From: Erpobdella octoculata
Lineage: Eukaryota; Annelida; Clitellata; Hirudinida; Erpobdellidae
Direction of reading: 5' to 3'
Length of the DNA stretch: 64,000 bases
Assembly: GCA_963978895.1 (NCBI GenBank)
Contig: OZ022246.1
Coordinates: forward strand, 19,636,955-19,700,954
A program made the position numbers and the translations under genes. Shown here piece after piece: positions 36,057-46,765 of this stretch (position 1 is the first letter of the stretch; every line of letters begins with the position of its first letter). The notes under the pieces were generated by a model that was given only the letters and a program-made list of their open reading frames with translations, was not told the origin of the DNA and did no database searches.

Positions 36057-37158
36057 CTAGCAGTGCCCGTAGCGGCTTCGCTCGTATGAAATTAGAGAAT
36101 TTGAACCGTGCATACATAGTAGAGTACTGCACGGATCAATTTTTTAGGTCTCGGCTTGGCCCGTCGACAACTTGGCCCAGTCCGTTTCAAAAACCGAAAT
36201 TCCTGGCCCGGCACGGCCCGTTTTTACAGGCCTAGAAGTTCTATATACTTGATAAAAAACTTCAGGTTTAGCCCGGCCCGTCTAAAAACCCTAAAATCAC
36301 TAAAATTTCTATATACTTGATTAAAAATCTCGGCCCGTCCCACCTTGATTTAAGGTTTGGGCAGAGCCGTATAAAGACCCTAAAATAACGGCTTGGCCCG
36401 TCCGTCCGATGATAAACTGAACTCATCTACTTTTAACGGCACAAAACCTCAAAATACTAATTTTCACATCTGTAGCACTTACAGTTTTTAAGTAGCAGTT
36501 ATTTTAAAATCAAATAACCCTTTTTCCACTTCACATTTGAGGTCCTAGAAACCAAATTTTCAAAAAATGGTGAAACACGTATATTATTATTTTTAGAGTA
36601 GAAACTAAATACTAATTTTACTTTTGTAGCATTTACAGTTTTTGAGTAGCAGTTACTTTAAAAACCAAGTAACCCTATTTTCCACCCCACATTTAAAGTC
36701 CTGGAAACCAAATTTGTAAAAAAAATGGTGAAACACGTATATCTTTATTTTTAGAATAGAAACTAAATACTAATTTTTACATCTGTGGTATTTACAGTTT
36801 TTGAGTAGCAGCTACTTTAAAAACCAAATAACCCAATTTTCCAACCCACATTTGAGGTCCGGGAAACCGAATTTTCAAAAAATGGTGAAACACGTATCTT
36901 TTTATTTTTCAAGAAGAATCCATATTCCAAATTTCAAAATCTCCTCATTTTTGGCTTTCGAGATATACATTGTTTTAGAAAAAAGTTTGTTTTCCAGTTT
37001 CTTCCCCTCAGGAGGAAAATTTTCAAAAATCCTTTCTTAGTGGATGCTTACGCAATAAAAGTAATATAAGTTCCAAATTTCACGTTCCTAGGATGTGGCG
37101 TTTGAGCTCGGCGTTGATTATCAGTCAGTCAGTCAGTCAGTCAGTCAGGACATGTTCT
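36057..37158 (-). mobile_element. Helitron family B, reversed copy lacking its 5' tip
   Basis: The left edge (A before CTAGCAGTGCCCGTAGCGGC) is a reversed Helitron 3' end. The interior has the GGCCCG-rich region, three diverged ~180-bp units, a block matching the long conserved 5' region, and a GTCA run ending GGACATGTTCT. The TCTATATATATA start is absent, replaced by an R1-like repeat. Confidence 0.75.
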
Positions 37159-37159
37159 T

Positions 37160-37270
37160 ACCAATGCTTTTATTAACTCGTCGTCTCTGTTTCTCTGTCT
37201 GTTTCAAATCTTGCAATCAATTTTTGAGTCACTTCCTGATGATAGATTTTTTTCAAATTTTGCATACATA
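37160..37270. repeat. dispersed repeat family R1, partial copy 3
   Basis: It shares CAATTTTTGAGTCACTTCCTGATGATAGATTTT-type sequence with 2500-2550. It joins the broken 5' end of the adjacent Helitron copy. Confidence 0.5.
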
Positions 37271-37500
37271 CTCAAAATAGAAGACAATGCAATATTTAAT
37301 TATTAGTTTTACAATAAGTCAATTAATTTAGTTAATTTTAATTAATTTCAATATTTCGATATAATTAAGATATTTCGACTTTAATATAAAATAAAAGAGT
37401 AATATAAGAAAAAATTGATTGTAAAATTTGTGTTTTAATTACATATAAGAGCATTGGTTTTAAAAATTCGTTTTTAATTTACTTGTTTTATATATATAGA

Positions 37501-38205
37501 CTAGCAGTGCCCGTAGCGGCTTCGCTCGCATGAAATTAGAGAGTTTGAACCGTGCATCCAGAGTAGAGATCATTTTTTTAGGTCTCGGCTCGGCCCGTCG
37601 ACAAATTAGCCCAGCCCGTTTTAAAAACCCAAACTCCTGGCCCGGCACAGCCCGTCTGAATTAGGCCCGGCCCATTTTTACAGGCCTAAAAGTTCTATAT
37701 ACTTGATGGAAAACTTCGGCCCGTCCCACCTTGACCTCAGGTTTGGCCCGGCCAAACTGAAGACCCTAAAATCACAAAAATATCTATATACTTGGTGAAA
37801 AACCTCGGCCCGTCCCACTTTGATTTAAGGTTTGGCCTGGCCCGTGTGAAGACTCTAAAATAACGGCTTGGCCCGGCCGATGATAAACTGGACTTAGCTA
37901 CTTTTAACCGGCACAAAACTTCAAAATACTAATTTTTACATTTGTAGCACTTACAGTTTGTGAGTAGCAGTTATTTTGAAATCAAATAACCCTTATTTCC
38001 ACCCCACATTTGAGGTCCTGGAAACCAAATTTTCAAAAAATGCTAAAACACGTGTTTCATTATTTTTGGAGTAGAAACTAAATACTAATTTTTACTTCTG
38101 TAGCATTAACAGTTTTTGAGTAGCAGCTACTTTAAAAACCAAATAACCCAAAAAATGATGAAACACGTATATCTTTTTTTTTTGAGTAGATACTAAGTAT
38201 TAATT
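37501..38205 (-). mobile_element. Helitron family B, reversed 3' part
   Basis: It starts with CTAGCAGTGCCCGTAGCGGC and carries the GGCCCG region and about two ~180-bp units, then breaks off near 38205. Confidence 0.7.
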
Positions 38206-38592
38206 TTTATATTATAGAGATCAGTGATCCGCCCCTGCGTAGAGACGACCAGTTGTTTGAACGGGTATTGGTTTACTTTTTGTTTTCTTCACCTTATATA
38301 GCAATGGGTTAGTGGTCTTCACCGATAGCTGAAGAAATTTATTGGACAAAAGTTTTTCACAGGAAAGGCAATTTTTGATGTTTTTTAAACGTTGCTAAAG
38401 CACGCTAACTGGCAAGATTTTCGAGTCGTGCTTTTTGTAGGGAAGATTTCTTTGTCTCTTTGCCAGAGATCGCAGTTGAATTTTTTAGCTTGATCTGGCC
38501 CGCGGATCAACCCGACCCGTGCAGAGGGACGCCTTTTCAGCAAAACCACGGAGACAAGATGTTGAAAGGGCCCAAACGTTCAAACATTTAAT
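38206..38592. other. intergenic, nothing firm
   Basis: A GATCCGCCCCTGCG string near 38226 resembles an isolated hAT terminus. No ORF or gene was recognised. Confidence 0.4.
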
Positions 38593-38928
38593 CAGTGACG
38601 TAGCGATGGTATATGGCACCCAGGGGAAAGGTATAAAATATTCGCCCCATCTTCCACTGTCCTCCCAATTGGACGACCAAAACCAAGGAGACCGAAGGCG
38701 TCTGAGTCATATCCGTGGCTCGGTGAGCCCCCTCCCTTAGAAAATTTTGGAAATCACTTGTGAGAAATAGTGCATTTTGAGAATATATTAAAATACAAAA
38801 ATACAATTTGTTCATTTTACATGTTCAAAAATTACTCAAATTTTGTAAAATTGTTGTCCTTCCTTTTACCTTTTGGCGCCCCCACAGCCTGGCGCACGGG
38901 AGAAGATGCCCCCTTTGCTACGCCACTG
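38593..38928. mobile_element. hAT MITE with perfect 8-bp target duplication
   Basis: This 336-bp element has termini CAGTGACGTAGC and GCTACGCCACTG (one mismatch) and identical CATTTAAT flanks at 38585-38592 and 38929-38936. It is non-coding, so it was moved by a transposase made elsewhere. Confidence 0.88.
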
Positions 38929-38936
38929 CATTTAAT

Positions 38937-39492
38937 CCTCATGGTGTTGAAATATTGCTCATAAAAAAAAACTAATGACCGGGAGTGGTATGCACTATGC
39001 ACCATTCCAAAAAAATATAGAAGACTTCCATATTTTTTCCACAACAAAAAACACGATGACAGGGGGCAGTAGTCATAGGTATCAAAAAAATTCCCAAAAT
39101 TTTTCAACAGTCCAAAAGGGTCCACTTCAAAATCAAAGAAAGCCCTCTAAATAATTTCACTGCCCGTAAACAACTCTTGTATAAACCATGTATTGGTCTT
39201 TCCACCGAATGTACCTTTGCCGTCTATCATCTTTAAATACTTATACTTTATCATTCAGCAGTTGCAATATATATTTGAATTACTAAATGACCACTTTAAA
39301 AAAAACTTTAAATTAAACTTATTATAAATGTTCCACAGCATTTTCAGATTAAGCTTAAACTTCAACAACCTAAAATTAAAAAATTCCAACAAATCAATGA
39401 GTTTGTACCTTTTACACAAACTTATAACAAATAGGACAACAACTTTATTTTACCATTTAAAAAAATGAACGCTCAAAAACACATGATAGTAA
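38937..39492. other. MZT2 3' flank, no gene seen
   Basis: AT-rich sequence downstream of MZT2 on its strand, without ORFs or recognised repeats. Confidence 0.5.
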
Positions 39493-40774
39493 TTAAGTAA
39501 AAGAAGAGTGCTTTGAAGGGCTTGAAGGATTTATCGACGTGTTTCTTGATTGACCAGTGATTTCACTAGTATTGGTCAGCAAAGCCATTCTTTTTAAAAC
39601 TTTTTCAAGAGCCATGGGAGAAACTTTCATCCGGAGCATTTCAAGAATGATTCTAGAAAGTGAATTTTTATTTTAAATTAAACTATTTAAAATTTTCCAA
39701 CTTTTCAGTAATTTTCTTGCCCAAAATAATCCAAAACTGTTTAATCAATTTTAATATAGAGTGATTGATGTATGTTTCATTATCAGTTATTATGAAATTA
39801 CACTTACTTACACTTAAGTTTCTTATAACTTAAAAACTGCTTCAGCTAAATAGTTTTAAATTAACAGTTTAAATCACAAAGTTACTTGCACTTACAAAAA
39901 AGATTTATGTAATAAACCAAACCAATTCACTTGTTTTACACCAAAGTCGGTGCCATCAACAAAGGGCACATAATCAATAGCACAAATGGCTATTCACAGT
40001 CGGATGCCGAAAACAATTGAAGTTCAAAATTATTAATTAATTCTAAATTACTTTTCACAAAACATATTTTACAACATGAAACCCAACTAATTTAATCATG
40101 ATTTACGATCCCAAGGATACTTATGGAAACGGTGAAGGTTCCTGTTAGTTAGTGGAACCCCTTTTCCTGCTTAAAAAAGCTGAAAACCAGAAAATGTGGC
40201 AACATTTCCATAAGAAAACAGCAAAAAACAGCATTCATCATCAAACTCATAAACTTTTAAAATTTAAAACGATAAATAGAAGGCATCCTTCAAGAAACTA
40301 TTTACATTTAGTTTTTAGTTGTGAGTGGAAAGGTACGCTGAAGATAAACAAGTAAAGGAAAAAACGAGTTTTCTAACACAAACTTTAATTTCAAATACAC
40401 TCGATTTAGTAATACGAAAAATGTTCAAATTAAAGTTTTTTTTTAATCATGTATTGTCATCCAATATATAAAGCTATGCTGAAAGTTTCAGCTTCTTAGC
40501 AAGTCAAAAAGCTGGTTAAATTTAGCTTGCAAGATTTGCGTACAGAGAAAGCCACACGCACACACACACACAGAAACAGAGATTGTAACCTAAATAAAAG
40601 TATGTAAAATGAATTGAAATGAAAAACTATATATTGAACTTGTAACTTGTATTACTTGAAAACTTTTGGGTCCCAGGATAAACCAGCAGATTTCGATAGC
40701 TCGTACAATTCATATTCTTCTGTGGTTAAGTTTGGTCTTTTAGTGCGCGTTAAACTAACTTCGATTTTGCTCAT
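39493..40774 (-). CDS. MZT2: mitotic-spindle organizing protein 2
   Basis: Two short exons, 40656..40774 and 39493..39652, join in phase to give 92 aa. Key matches to human MZT2A/B as remembered are TTEEYELYELSKSAG (human STEEMELYELAQAAG), DPKVFKIILEMLRMKVSP (human DPDVFKILVDLLKLNVAP) and MALEKVLKRM. The Ser/Thr-rich tail (SINPSSPSKHSSFT) is shorter than in vertebrates. Family role: a small helical component of the gamma-tubulin ring complex, binding GCP N-termini and helping recruit it to centrosomes and spindles. The intron carries an R2 repeat (40370-40612). Start codon faces the CCDC74-like gene. Confidence 0.88.
40370..40612. repeat. dispersed repeat family R2, copy 3
   Basis: It shares CAAATACACTCGATTTAG, AAAGCTATGCTGAAAGTTTC and the CA run with copies at 10652 and 17920. 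It lies inside the MZT2 intron. Confidence 0.7.
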
Positions 40775-41094
40775 GTCGACGACAGCTACATGTGTAACGT
40801 TAAATAATAATACTAACAGCTTAATAACAACAAGCCGAATTTATAGATCTGTTTACAAACAGCTTCACTAACTAAAAGGTAATTGACTCCAACACTTTAG
40901 AAATAATTAATTATAATTTGTAAAACAAAAACTTGATACAAGCAATATGTTGTTTATATTAAAATGTTTAATCTGCTTAAATTATTTTTTATTTCAGATG
41001 GTCATTATGGCGGTGTCCCTAGCGACGAAATATGTGTAATTGCCTGGCCGAAGTACGTACTATTTGACAAAAATATTAGCTATACGGTTCACCA
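40775..41094. promoter_or_regulatory. shared region between MZT2 and CCDC74-like start codons
   Basis: About 320 bp separates two opposite start codons, so transcription is probably bidirectional. No TATA box is obvious. A TTTTTTATTTCAG at 40985-40997 could be an acceptor of a 5' UTR intron for the plus-strand gene; it is followed by a short upstream ORF starting ATGGTCATTATGG. Confidence 0.5.
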
Positions 41095-43323
41095 ATGGCA
41101 TTAAGTCAAAGCGTTGCTTTAGACACATTAAATAACACTCCACCATGGACATATTTAAATGAAAGGCGCAGGACCTCCATGTCCATGAAACTGGAACCTC
41201 TTACTCTCCTAAATAATTCCAATAGCGATGTTAAGGTGCGTCATATTAATAGTCGCATATACATGGCAGAGAACGAAACATCAAAGAATGATTCTTTTGA
41301 AAAAGCGATATCATTTTTGAAAGAACAGCACCTTGGAGTGTTGTCTTCCCTACATCAAGAAGTTGACACACTGAAGAAGCAGAATCGAGGTAATTTAAGT
41401 GACTTATATCGTTTACATGCAGATGTTCAACTTGATCTTGTTATTTCAAGAATTGCAATTGAAAATTACCATGTTCCAAGACCCTGGATGCAAAGCTCCA
41501 CATGACACAGAGGATTCAAGTAATTTTTCAATGTCAATAATTTAAAATGTAAACTTATTAGAAATATAAAGATATATAAAAATTTTCCTTCCAGGCCATA
41601 TTCATAAATTGTCTTTATCTTCCAAAAAAACAGTTCTTATTTTAAAATATAATAATAAATGCATGCTAATAAGCATTTTTATTAATTTCCAAGGTTTGTC
41701 ACCTGTTCACCTTGATAAAAAATGTCAGACAGATACCAAAGAAGGTTAGATTTAAATTAAAATAATTCCTTATAAAAAAATTCTAAAATTTCTTTACCGA
41801 AGAAAATGTTCATTCTTAAACTGATTTAAAGAACATATACAAGATACTGAGTTTTAATCTTTTTTTTGTTTAACTTAAGTTTTTATTAAACTATAAATTA
41901 TTTGTAGGTATTACAACACATAAAAACTAAACTTTTAGCATATTTAACACACACGGGCCAGCCTGGAGAGGTTATAAAAATACGTGGCCTTTTAGCCAGG
42001 AGTGGATAAGTATAAGATTATTATTATTATTATAAATTATTAATATTATTTTGAATGTTTTACATATCTATATTTTCTGATCTAAAGCACAACATCCTTT
42101 TTTAACTTTTCCAGTCACATTATTTCAGTCTAAGTTTTTTACACTTAAACACAGTATACATGTGTATATTATACATACTTAAATGGTATGTGTAGAAAAA
42201 ACTACCCTATATCATATCACTGGGCTAAACAAAATTTTTGATTCATAAGACGAGGCTCTTCACAGCCATGTAAAACTGTTAGAAGATCAAATTAAAAAGT
42301 TGAAAGATGCTTTGAAGAAAGAAAAGCTGAAAAGCACAGAAGTGACTGACGAATTGGAAATCGAAAAGAAAAAATTCAAGTATATATGAATATTCTGAAT
42401 TTAAATTGTTTTTTTATCATTTTTAATTGCCATTTTTTAATTATTTTGGTCATCTAGAATGCTGGAGCAACAGACTAGAAAAACTTCAGAAAAAGATAAC
42501 ATTGATGAAATCACAGAGGTAAAGCCACAAAATCTTGCTGGTCTACATAAGCCAATAAATTTGTCACATTCTCTTCCACCCATCGTAAAAAATCAACTCG
42601 TCAGTAGGAACAGCATTGATACATTCCCAAAAAGAATTCATCAAATCATCGAAAAACAAGATTCAGAACCTCTTGTTACAAACTTTAAAATATCTGAGGT
42701 GGTGGAACTTTTTGTAGCCTTGTTTAAATAATGATCAACCTTATTTTAGGAAATAACCATTAATTTCAATAAACAAGTGTGCTATAATAATATAATTTAA
42801 TGCATTTCAGATAGAAAAATCACCTAAAAGTTGTGAAAATGAAATAAAGCCATTTTTATCAGCAAGAATTAGTAAGAAAATATCAGGTCCAAGCCAGCAC
42901 TTCTTCTCTATACAGCCTTTTGCAAAGAAAAGGTGAGCTCTTAAAATTGACAGCTATGTATTAACCAGATATGTAGCGAGTATTTATGGTGCGAGTACGA
43001 GTATCATGGTATCGAGTAGGAGTACTGAAAAAACGTACTCGAGTATCGAGTACTACATCTCTGCTACATCTCAAAACGAGAACCAAGGCTTCGAGTATTG
43101 AGTACTTAAAAAATGTACTCGAGTACGAGTACCAAGTGTAATATCTACATATCTGGTATTAACTACAAATATCTTTGAATTGAATTTTTGCTAATTTTTA
43201 AGCAGTGCATCAACTTTGCAAATGCCAAAAATCAACTTGGACTTCACAGAAAATTCAAATTCAGATACAAAACAGAAGAACAGCAAGTCTGCATCAAAAT
43301 CAAAAAGAAAGAAAGCTTTATAG
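41095..43323 (+). CDS. CCDC74-like coiled-coil protein (CCDC92 domain)
   Basis: Seven exons join in phase to 375 aa: 41095..41389, 41451..41519, 41595..41744, 42250..42379, 42458..42698, 42811..42932 and 43203..43323. The diagnostic block is residues about 76-112, AISFLKEQHLGVLSSLHQEV then DTLKKQNRELQLKITM, matching human CCDC74 (LQFLQQQHSEMLAKLHEEI then KRENKDLHYKLIMNQ). A second coiled coil lies in exon 4 (VKLLEDQIKKLKDALKKEK). The C-terminus is basic (SKSKRKKAL). The exon 1-2 intron is only 61 nt. Exon 3 contains a hydrophobic stretch from AT-rich sequence, so its extent is the least certain. CCDC74 proteins are reported at spindle and ciliary microtubules. Confidence 0.75.
42965..43145. 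repeat. GTACTCGAGTA-rich palindromic low-complexity block
   Basis: Many overlapping copies of CGAGTACGAGTAT, GTACTCGAGTA and related palindromes lie in the last intron of the CCDC74-like gene. It looks like a degraded transposon core or a palindrome-driven simple repeat. Confidence 0.75.
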
Positions 43324-43984
43324 GCCTAATCTCATTCTAAACAATTTTATTTGTATTAGTATCATTGAAATTACAACACATCCCAACTCTACATCAAAGA
43401 TATTTCTTGTATTTTTAACTTACCAAGCATTGTTTTGACTTTGTGTATTGAGATATCTCAGCATGTTTAAAAAAAAAGTTAATTTTGAATTCAAAATAAT
43501 TTAGTCTTAAAAGTATTTTCAGCTTCATTATCTACTAATTTTAGAAAGTAAGCTCTTTTATTCTATATGAAGACTTTCTATACATTCAGTGAATAATGAC
43601 TGCAAAAAAACATTTATTTTATAATTATCTTATTGTCATTAATGATGCCACTCCATTATTTTCATTTCAAAACCCAAACTCTAATAATGTTTATAACTTT
43701 TAAAGGAAAATATGCATTATACTCACAATTAGAACAGCTTGTAAAGAAATCTTGTTTTTCAGCTTTAAAAAAATTATGTATACAAATGTCTTTCTTTTTG
43801 TCAATGTACTATAACATGTATGTGAGAAACATTAAAAACTAAGTTTATGAACTACAAATCTAACTCAGAATCCACTATTTAATATTCTAGATTTTCTAGG
43901 AATTTTGATTAGCCATCAATTCAAAGCATTAACAATTTCTAATTAAACATGCTTTTAAAATGAATGAAGTCTTCAATTAATACA
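43324..43984. other. CCDC74-like 3' flank
   Basis: AT-rich 3' UTR and intergenic DNA. No gene was seen. Confidence 0.5.
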
Positions 43985-44290
43985 TTGAGACGTGTTGGTC
44001 TAGACACCGGCTTGGATATCCGGAGTACCGGGTTTGATTCCAGGTTGGGGCAAGTAGTTTCCTAACTAATTAATCCACTGCTCAGGCCAACTCAGCCTTT
44101 CATATTTCACTAGTCGATAAATGAGTACAAGTTTCGCGACTGGGGGTAATAGGGTTCGGCACATCCTGATTTCTGATAAACGTGTGGGTGGCAGGAAAAT
44201 GTGTGATCCCAAATGCACGAGCCATTCCCGACACATCTACGGTTTCACAACACTAGAGTGCGCCTCCTAACTAATTCTCTAATACTATAA
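43985..44290 (+). mobile_element. tRNA-derived SINE
   Basis: The head has a tRNA-like A box region (GTTGGTCTAGACACCGG, about 43994) and a B box (GGTTTGATTCC, 44031-44041) at the expected spacing, followed by a non-tRNA body of about 230 bp. B box plus A box with no foldable acceptor stem points to a SINE, not a tRNA gene. Confidence 0.7.
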
Positions 44291-44484
44291 AACTGTCCCT
44301 GATACTTTTAATAGCAAAACCTACACCATTACATATTACCTAATCAGAATTATATGTATATCCATAACTATACATTTGTCAAACCTGTTTATTGATGCTC
44401 AATCATGGCTATGTAGATATATATGTGTTCATCATAACAAAAACAGTACCAACAAATTCAAAAGCATTTTTTAGCCAATATAAA

Positions 44485-44999
44485 GTAATATACCGTCAAC
44501 AAATCATTTAATGGTCATATCTTAAAGAAGTGTACTCCGTACGAAAACGCCGAGCATGTTATCTCTAAAACAAAGCCAGGCGAATCGAGAAGAGAATTTA
44601 ATTTTGTACTTCTTTCAACGGATTCAACTATTGAAAAACATAGAAAACAACAGCGAGCAATTCCGCAGACAAACCGCAGTAAATGCTACAAGCTGAAGCA
44701 ATCAACGGCATTCAGTCGTCCCAGTAAAAGAAAGCAGCCAATCCAGGTCGACTCTGAGAGTCCGGCACGCGTATTGCTTTTTTGTCTAACCAAACCTCTC
44801 CGCTGTGATTGAAAGCAAATATTAGAAAACAAGCACAGCCTGCAATGGAGAGATTGCTCTTAGTTAGGGTTAGAACAGGCAATCGACAAGCGACCACCGC
44901 GTACCCGAGCAAACTCAAGAGTGAGCCTCAAATTGCCTCAAAATATACAAAAGTAAAAGAATTCAACAACCGCCGAAAATCAGTAAACCAAAGATAGTG
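44485..44999 (+). CDS. coding-like 3' exons of an unrecognised basic protein
   Basis: An ATG-less frame is open from about 44491 to 44815 (KKCTPYENAEHVISKTKPGE, RREFNFVLLSTDSTIEKH). A second frame follows to a stop near 44996 (MERLLLVRVRTGNRQATT, SKYTKVKEFNNRRKSVNQR). A donor at 44729 (CCCA/GTAAAA) and a pyrimidine-rich acceptor near 44820 (GATTGAAAG) would join them in phase through a ~92-nt intron. GC content is above the flanks and AATAAA lies at 45033-45038. It may be the end of a gene whose 5' exons I cannot find, or a pseudogene. Confidence 0.35.
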
Positions 45000-45195
45000 T
45001 GGCTTAAATCACTTTAAAAAATGCAGTTTTTAAATAAATGCAAAGAAAATAGTCTACATTTTTTAAATTTTTTGTTTTTAAGCTAAATAAATTGTAATAT
45101 TCCTATGGTCACGCTTGGTCACGCTTATAATCCACTGATCTCTATAATCATAGATATAAACATATATATAGATATAATTATATAATATAACTGGA

Positions 45196-46648
45196 CTAGC
45201 AGTGCCCGTAGCGGCTTCGCTCGCATGAAATTAGAGAGTTTGATCCGTGCATCCATAGTAGAGATCAATTTTTTAGGTCTCGGCCCGGCTCGTCGACAAC
45301 TTAGCCCAGCCCGTTTTAAAAACCAAAACTCCTGGCCCGGCACAGCCCGTCTGAATTAGGCCCGGCCAATTCTTGCAGGCCTAGAAGTTCTAAATACTTG
45401 ATGAAAAATTTCGGCCCGTCCCACCTTGACTTCAGGTTTGGCCCGGCCCATCTGAAGACCCTAAAATCACTAAAATATCTATATACTTGGTGAAAAACCT
45501 CGGCCCGTCCCACTTTGATTTAAGGTTTTGCCTGGCCCGTGTGAAGACTCTAAAATAACGACTTGGTCCGGCCGGTGATAAACTTGACTTAGCTACTTTT
45601 AACCGGCACAAAACTTCAAAATACTAATTTTTACATTTGTAGCACTTACAGTTTTTGAGTAGCAGTTATTTTGAAATCAAATAACTTTTATTTCCACCCC
45701 ACATTTGAGGTCCTGGAAATTAACCAAATTTTTTAAAAATGTTGAAACACTTATTTCATTATTTTTTGAGTAAATACTAAATACTAATTTTGACATCTGT
45801 AGCATTCACAGTTTTTAAGTAGCAGTTACTTTAAAAACCAAAGAAACCTTTTTTCCACCCTACATTTGAGGTCCTGAAAACCAAAACTTCAAAAAATGGT
45901 GAAACACATATATCCTTATTTTTAGAAACTAAATACTAATTTTTACTTTTGTAGCATTTACAGTTGTTGAGTAGCAGTTACTTTAAAAACCAAATAACCC
46001 AATTTTCCACCCCACATTTGAAGTCCTGGAAACCAAATTTTCAAAAAATGGTGAAACACATATATCATTATTTTTAGATTAGAAACTAAATACTAATTTT
46101 TACTTTTGTAGCATTCACAGTTTTTGAGTAGCAGCTACTTTAAAAACCAAGTAATCCTATTGTCCACCCCACATTTAAGGTCCTTGAAACCAAATTTGTA
46201 AAAAATGGTGAAACAGGTATATCTTTATTTTTAGAATAGAAACTAAATAATAATTTTTACATCTGTGGTATTTACAGTTTTTGAATAGCAGTTACTTTAA
46301 AAATAAATAACCCTATTTTCCACCCCACATTTGAAATTCTGAAAACCATATTTTCAAAAAATGCTAAAACACGTATTTCATTATTTTTGGAGTAGAAACA
46401 AAATACTAATTTTTACTCCTGTAGCATTCACAGTTTTTGAGTAGCAGTTACATTAAAAACCAAATAACCTTATTTTCCACCCCACCTTTGAAGTCCTGGA
46501 AACCAAATTTTCAAAAAATGGTGAAACACGTATCTTTTTATTTTTCAAGAAGAATCCATATACCAAATTTCAAATTCTTCTCATTTTTGGTTTTCGGGAT
46601 ATACATTGTTTTAGAAAAAAGTTTGTTTTCCAGTTTCTTCCCCTCAGA

Positions 46649-46650
<2 letters not shown>
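45196..46650 (-). mobile_element. Helitron family B, reversed copy (left half of palindrome)
   Basis: The left edge has A before CTAGCAGTGCCCGTAGCGGC. The interior holds the GGCCCG-rich segment and about five ~180-bp units (each with ACTAATTTTTAC, TTTGAGTAGCAGTTA and CCACCCCACATTTGA). The conserved block TTTCTTCCCCTCAG lies next to the centre. Confidence 0.8.
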
Positions 46651-46700
<50 letters not shown>

Positions 46701-46705
46701 ATGGA

Positions 46706-46737
<32 letters not shown>

Positions 46738-46765
46738 TGACTGACTGACTGACTGACTGATAATC
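46640..46765. repeat. (CTGG)n and (CTGA)n microsatellite at a palindrome centre
   Basis: About 90 bp of CTGG units, interrupted once by ATGG, is followed by about 30 bp of CTGA. CTGA/GTCA runs are a normal part of the family B 5' region; CTGG looks like a local variant expansion. Confidence 0.9.

Noticed and set aside
41390..41422. A 33-nt mini-intron in the CCDC74-like gene
   Set aside because: A 61-nt intron using the TTATTTCAAG acceptor at 41450 gives a better match (NRELQLKITM) and leads into the next exon in phase.
43985..44055. A tRNA gene
   Set aside because: A and B boxes are present but the acceptor and anticodon stems do not fold; better explained as a SINE head.
44866..44884. Telomere-like TTAGTTAGGGTTAG
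   Set aside because: Only two imperfect units inside a coding-like segment; not a telomeric array.
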